From Mycobacterium intracellulare ATCC 13950 (lineage in GTDB: Bacteria; Actinomycetota; Actinomycetes; Mycobacteriales; Mycobacteriaceae): a stretch of DNA of 64,000 nt. The notes below the pieces were generated by a model. That model was not told the origin of the DNA. It saw nothing but the letters and a program-made list of their open reading frames with translations, and did no database searches. The stretch lies in the NCBI RefSeq assembly GCF_000277125.1, contig NC_016946.1, positions 2,542,001 to 2,606,000 on the forward strand, written 5' to 3'. This document shows, piece after piece, positions 62,019 to 64,000 of the stretch (position 1 is its first letter; every line of letters starts with the position of its first letter). Position numbers and translations under genes: made by a program.

Positions 62019-62983
62019 CCGCGATTCATTCGGGTGGCGCGGCCACCCCTGCGCCGAAGGCGGGCGCAACGGTCCCGGAAAACCCGAGCCCATGGCGCCG
62101 CCACGCGTGGGCGGGCCGGCTGTTCGTCGCTCCCAATTTGGTGGCCGTCGCCGTCTTCATGCTCTTTCCGCTGGGCTTCTCGCTGTACATGAGCTTTCAG
62201 CGGTGGGACGTGTTCACACCGCCGAAATTCGTGGGGCTGAAGAACTTCGGGGAGCTGTTCACCGCGGATCCGCTGTTCCTGATCGCGATCCGCAACACGG
62301 TGATCTTCACCCTGGGGACGGTGGTGCCCACGGTCGTCATCAGTTTGGTTGTCGCCGGTGTGCTGAACCAGAAAGCCAGGGGCATCGGCATTTTCCGCAC
62401 CATTGTCTTCCTCCCATTGGCCATCTCGTCGGTGGTCATGGCGGTCGTGTGGCAGTTCGTTTTCAACACCGACAACGGCTTGCTGAACATCATGCTCGGC
62501 TGGGTGGGGCTCGGCCCCGTCCCATGGTTGGTCGAGCCCCACTGGGCCATGGTCTCGCTGTGCATCGTCAGCGTGTGGCGCAGCGTACCGTTCGCCGCCG
62601 TCGTCTTGTTGGCCGCGATGCAGGGCGTCCCGGGGACGGTGTACGAGGCGGCCAAAATCGACGGAGCAAGCGAGATAAGGCAATTCGTCTCGATCACGGT
62701 GCCGTTGATCCGGGGATCGATCTCTTTTGTGGTCATCATCTCGGTCATCCACGCCTTTCAGGCGTTCGACATGGTCTACGTCCTCACCGGCGCCAACGGC
62801 GGACCGGAATCGGCGACCTACGTCCTGGGCATCATGCTGTTCCAGCACGCGTTTTCGTTCCTCGAGTTCGGATACGCGTCCGCGCTGGCGTGGGTGATGT
62901 TCGCCGTCCTGCTGGTGCTGACCGTGGTGCAGTTGAAAGTGAGCCATCGACGTTCTTTGGAGACTTCGCGTGGGCTTAAGTGA
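62015..62983 (+). CDS. Sugar ABC transporter permease, Rv2040c-like
   Basis: A 322-residue MalF/UgpA-type permease. A hydrophilic N-terminus of ~35 residues precedes six helices, from LVAVAVFMLFPLGFSLYMSF to MFAVLLVLTVVQL. The EAA loop is VYEAAKIDGASEIRQFVSI at about residues 210-228. It overlaps the binding-protein gene by 4 nt and the next permease gene by 14 nt, so all are one transcript. Assignment is firm by family and synteny. Confidence 0.95.
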   Translation: MTAIHSGGAATPAPKAGATVPENPSPWRRHAWAGRLFVAPNLVAVAVFMLFPLGFSLYMSFQRWDVFTPPKFVGLKNFGELFTADPLFLIAIRNTVIFTLGTVVPTVVISLVVAGVLNQKARGIGIFRTIVFLPLAISSVVMAVVWQFVFNTDNGLLNIMLGWVGLGPVPWLVEPHWAMVSLCIVSVWRSVPFAAVVLLAAMQGVPGTVYEAAKIDGASEIRQFVSITVPLIRGSISFVVIISVIHAFQAFDMVYVLTGANGGPESATYVLGIMLFQHAFSFLEFGYASALAWVMFAVLLVLTVVQLKVSHRRSLETSRGLK

Positions 62984-63812
62984 GGGGGTCATCAGGCGCA
63001 CCGCCTTGCGCGGCGGCATGGTCTATGCCGCGCTGCTCGGCATCGCCTGGTGCGCGCTGTTCCCGATCGCGTGGGCGGTGTCGGGCTCGCTGAAAACCGA
63101 GGGCGAGGTCAGCGAGCCCACCCTGCTGCCGGCGCACCCGCGGTGGTCCAACTACACCGAAGTGTTCGCGCTGCTGCCGTTCGGGCGGATGTTCTTCAAC
63201 ACCGTGCTGTACGCGGGGTGCGTCACCGCGGGGCATGTGTTCTTTTGCTCGCTGGCCGGATATGCGTTCGCGCGACTGGATTTCCGTGGCCGCGACGCCC
63301 TGTTTGTGGTGTATTTGGGGACGTTGATGGTGCCGTTGACGGTGACGGTGATCCCGCAGTTCCTCGTCATGCGGACCCTGGGATGGGTCGACACTCCGTG
63401 GGCGATGATCGTGCCGGGCTTCTTCGGTAGCGCGTTCGGCACGTACCTGATGCGGCAATTCTTCCGGACCCTACCGACCGATCTGGAGGAGGCGGCGATA
63501 CTCGACGGTTGTTCGCCATGGCAGGTCTATTGGCGCATCCTGCTGCCCCACGCCCGGCCGGCGGTCATGGTGCTCGCGGTCCTCACCTGGGTCAACGTCT
63601 GGAACGATTTTCTCTGGCCGTTGTTGATGATTCAGCGCAACAGCCTGGCCACGCTGACGCTGGGGCTGGTCCGGATGAAGGGTGAATACGTTGCCCGGTG
63701 GCCGGTCCTGATGGCAACCTCGATACTCATCATGCTGCCGTTGGTCGTCATCTACGCGTTCGCGCAACGCTCGTTTGTCCGCGGCATCGCGGTCACCGGG
63801 ATGGGTGGCTGA
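62970..63812 (+). CDS. Sugar ABC transporter permease, Rv2039c-like
   Basis: A 280-residue MalG/UgpE-type permease with six helices, from [20 protein letters not shown] to [14 protein letters not shown]. The EAA loop is [19 protein letters not shown] at about residues 172-190. It starts with GTG at 62970 inside the previous gene. It forms the second half of the transmembrane channel. The ATPase gene starts 2 nt after its stop. Confidence 0.95.
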   Translation: MGLSEGVIRRTALRGGMVYAALLGIAWCALFPIAWAVSGSLKTEGEVSEPTLLPAHPRWSNYTEVFALLPFGRMFFNTVLYAGCVTAGHVFFCSLAGYAFARLDFRGRDALFVVYLGTLMVPLTVTVIPQFLVMRTLGWVDTPWAMIVPGFFGSAFGTYLMRQFFRTLPTDLEEAAILDGCSPWQVYWRILLPHARPAVMVLAVLTWVNVWNDFLWPLLMIQRNSLATLTLGLVRMKGEYVARWPVLMATSILIMLPLVVIYAFAQRSFVRGIAVTGMGG

Positions 63813-63814
63813 TC

Positions 63815-64000
63815 GTGGCCTCGGTGAGCTTCGAGCAGGCGACGCGGCGCTATCCCGGAGCGGATCGCCCGGCGCTGGACAACCTGGATCTCGTTGTCGG
63901 CGACGGCGAGTTCGTCGTTCTGGTGGGGCCATCCGGATGCGGCAAGACCACCTCGCTGCGGATGGTGGCCGGGCTGGAAACCGTGGACTCCGGACGCATC
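63815..64000 (+). CDS. Sugar ABC transporter ATP-binding protein, Rv2038c-like, cut by the window
   Basis: The first 62 residues of the ATPase for the upstream importer are visible. The GTG start gives [20 protein letters not shown], then Walker [14 protein letters not shown] near residue 40. The rest lies beyond the window. Family (MalK/UgpC type) and synteny are clear. Whether the C-terminal regulatory domain is present cannot be seen. Confidence 0.93.
   Translation, partial: MASVSFEQATRRYPGADRPALDNLDLVVGDGEFVVLVGPSGCGKTTSLRMVAGLETVDSGRI

Overview
This window is chromosomal DNA of a slow-growing non-tuberculous Mycobacterium. It is very GC-rich, has many GTG starts, and its backbone genes follow the M. 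tuberculosis Rv2065-to-Rv2038c order in reverse: cobH, cobG, cobN, Rv2061c, Rv2054, Rv2053c, lnt/ppm1, rbpA (Rv2050), Rv2049c, pks12 (Rv2048c), Rv2047c, lppI (Rv2046), lipT (Rv2045c), pncA (Rv2043c), Rv2042c and Rv2041c-Rv2038c. I identify these from recognisable protein sequence and gene order. A member or relative of the M. avium complex is plausible, but I cannot fix the species.

Layout: 0-10 kb holds cobalamin genes (cobH partial, cobG, cobN) with an inserted SsuBC-like ABC importer pair that has no binding protein, an alpha/beta hydrolase and a membrane-anchored sulfite-oxidase-family enzyme. 10-17 kb holds housekeeping and envelope genes: a dienelactone hydrolase, FxsA, a 57-bp tandem repeat (VNTR), an amidohydrolase, separate lnt and ppm1 genes (fused in M. 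tuberculosis) and rbpA with a SigE/SigH-type promoter. 17-32.6 kb is the mycoketide locus: Pks12, a 4177-residue two-module synthase, and the Rv2047c-like protein. 32.6-48.8 kb is an accessory block between Rv2047c and lppI. 48.8-57.7 kb holds lppI, lipT, a phosphotransferase fusion, a gluconokinase, TetR-controlled methyltransferase genes, a ParD-like/zeta-like toxin-antitoxin pair and a DoxX protein with a repeat tail. 57.8-64 kb holds pncA, Rv2042c, an ECF sigma factor and the Rv2041c-Rv2038c sugar ABC importer, cut by the window edge.

The most unusual part is the 32.6-46 kb block. A leftward operon starting at about 41.1 kb encodes two near-duplicate five-helix membrane proteins of a family I do not recognise. 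They flank a NorQ-like AAA+ ATPase and a NorD-like VWA protein. The operon also holds two one-helix microproteins (34 and 42 residues), a one-helix 143-residue protein, a DAPDH-like oxidoreductase, a VOC protein, an SDR and a P450. A rightward set encodes two more DAPDH-like oxidoreductases and two SDRs, one of the mycofactocin-associated type. A TetR regulator lies in the middle. The palindrome TGACTnnAGTCA and one variant recur at three predicted promoters around it. NorQ/NorD-type pairs normally mature metal centres of partner enzymes, so I infer a membrane-bound, metal-dependent enzyme system for oxidising a hydrophobic, possibly terpenoid or alcohol-type, substrate. The substrate and chemistry are unknown.
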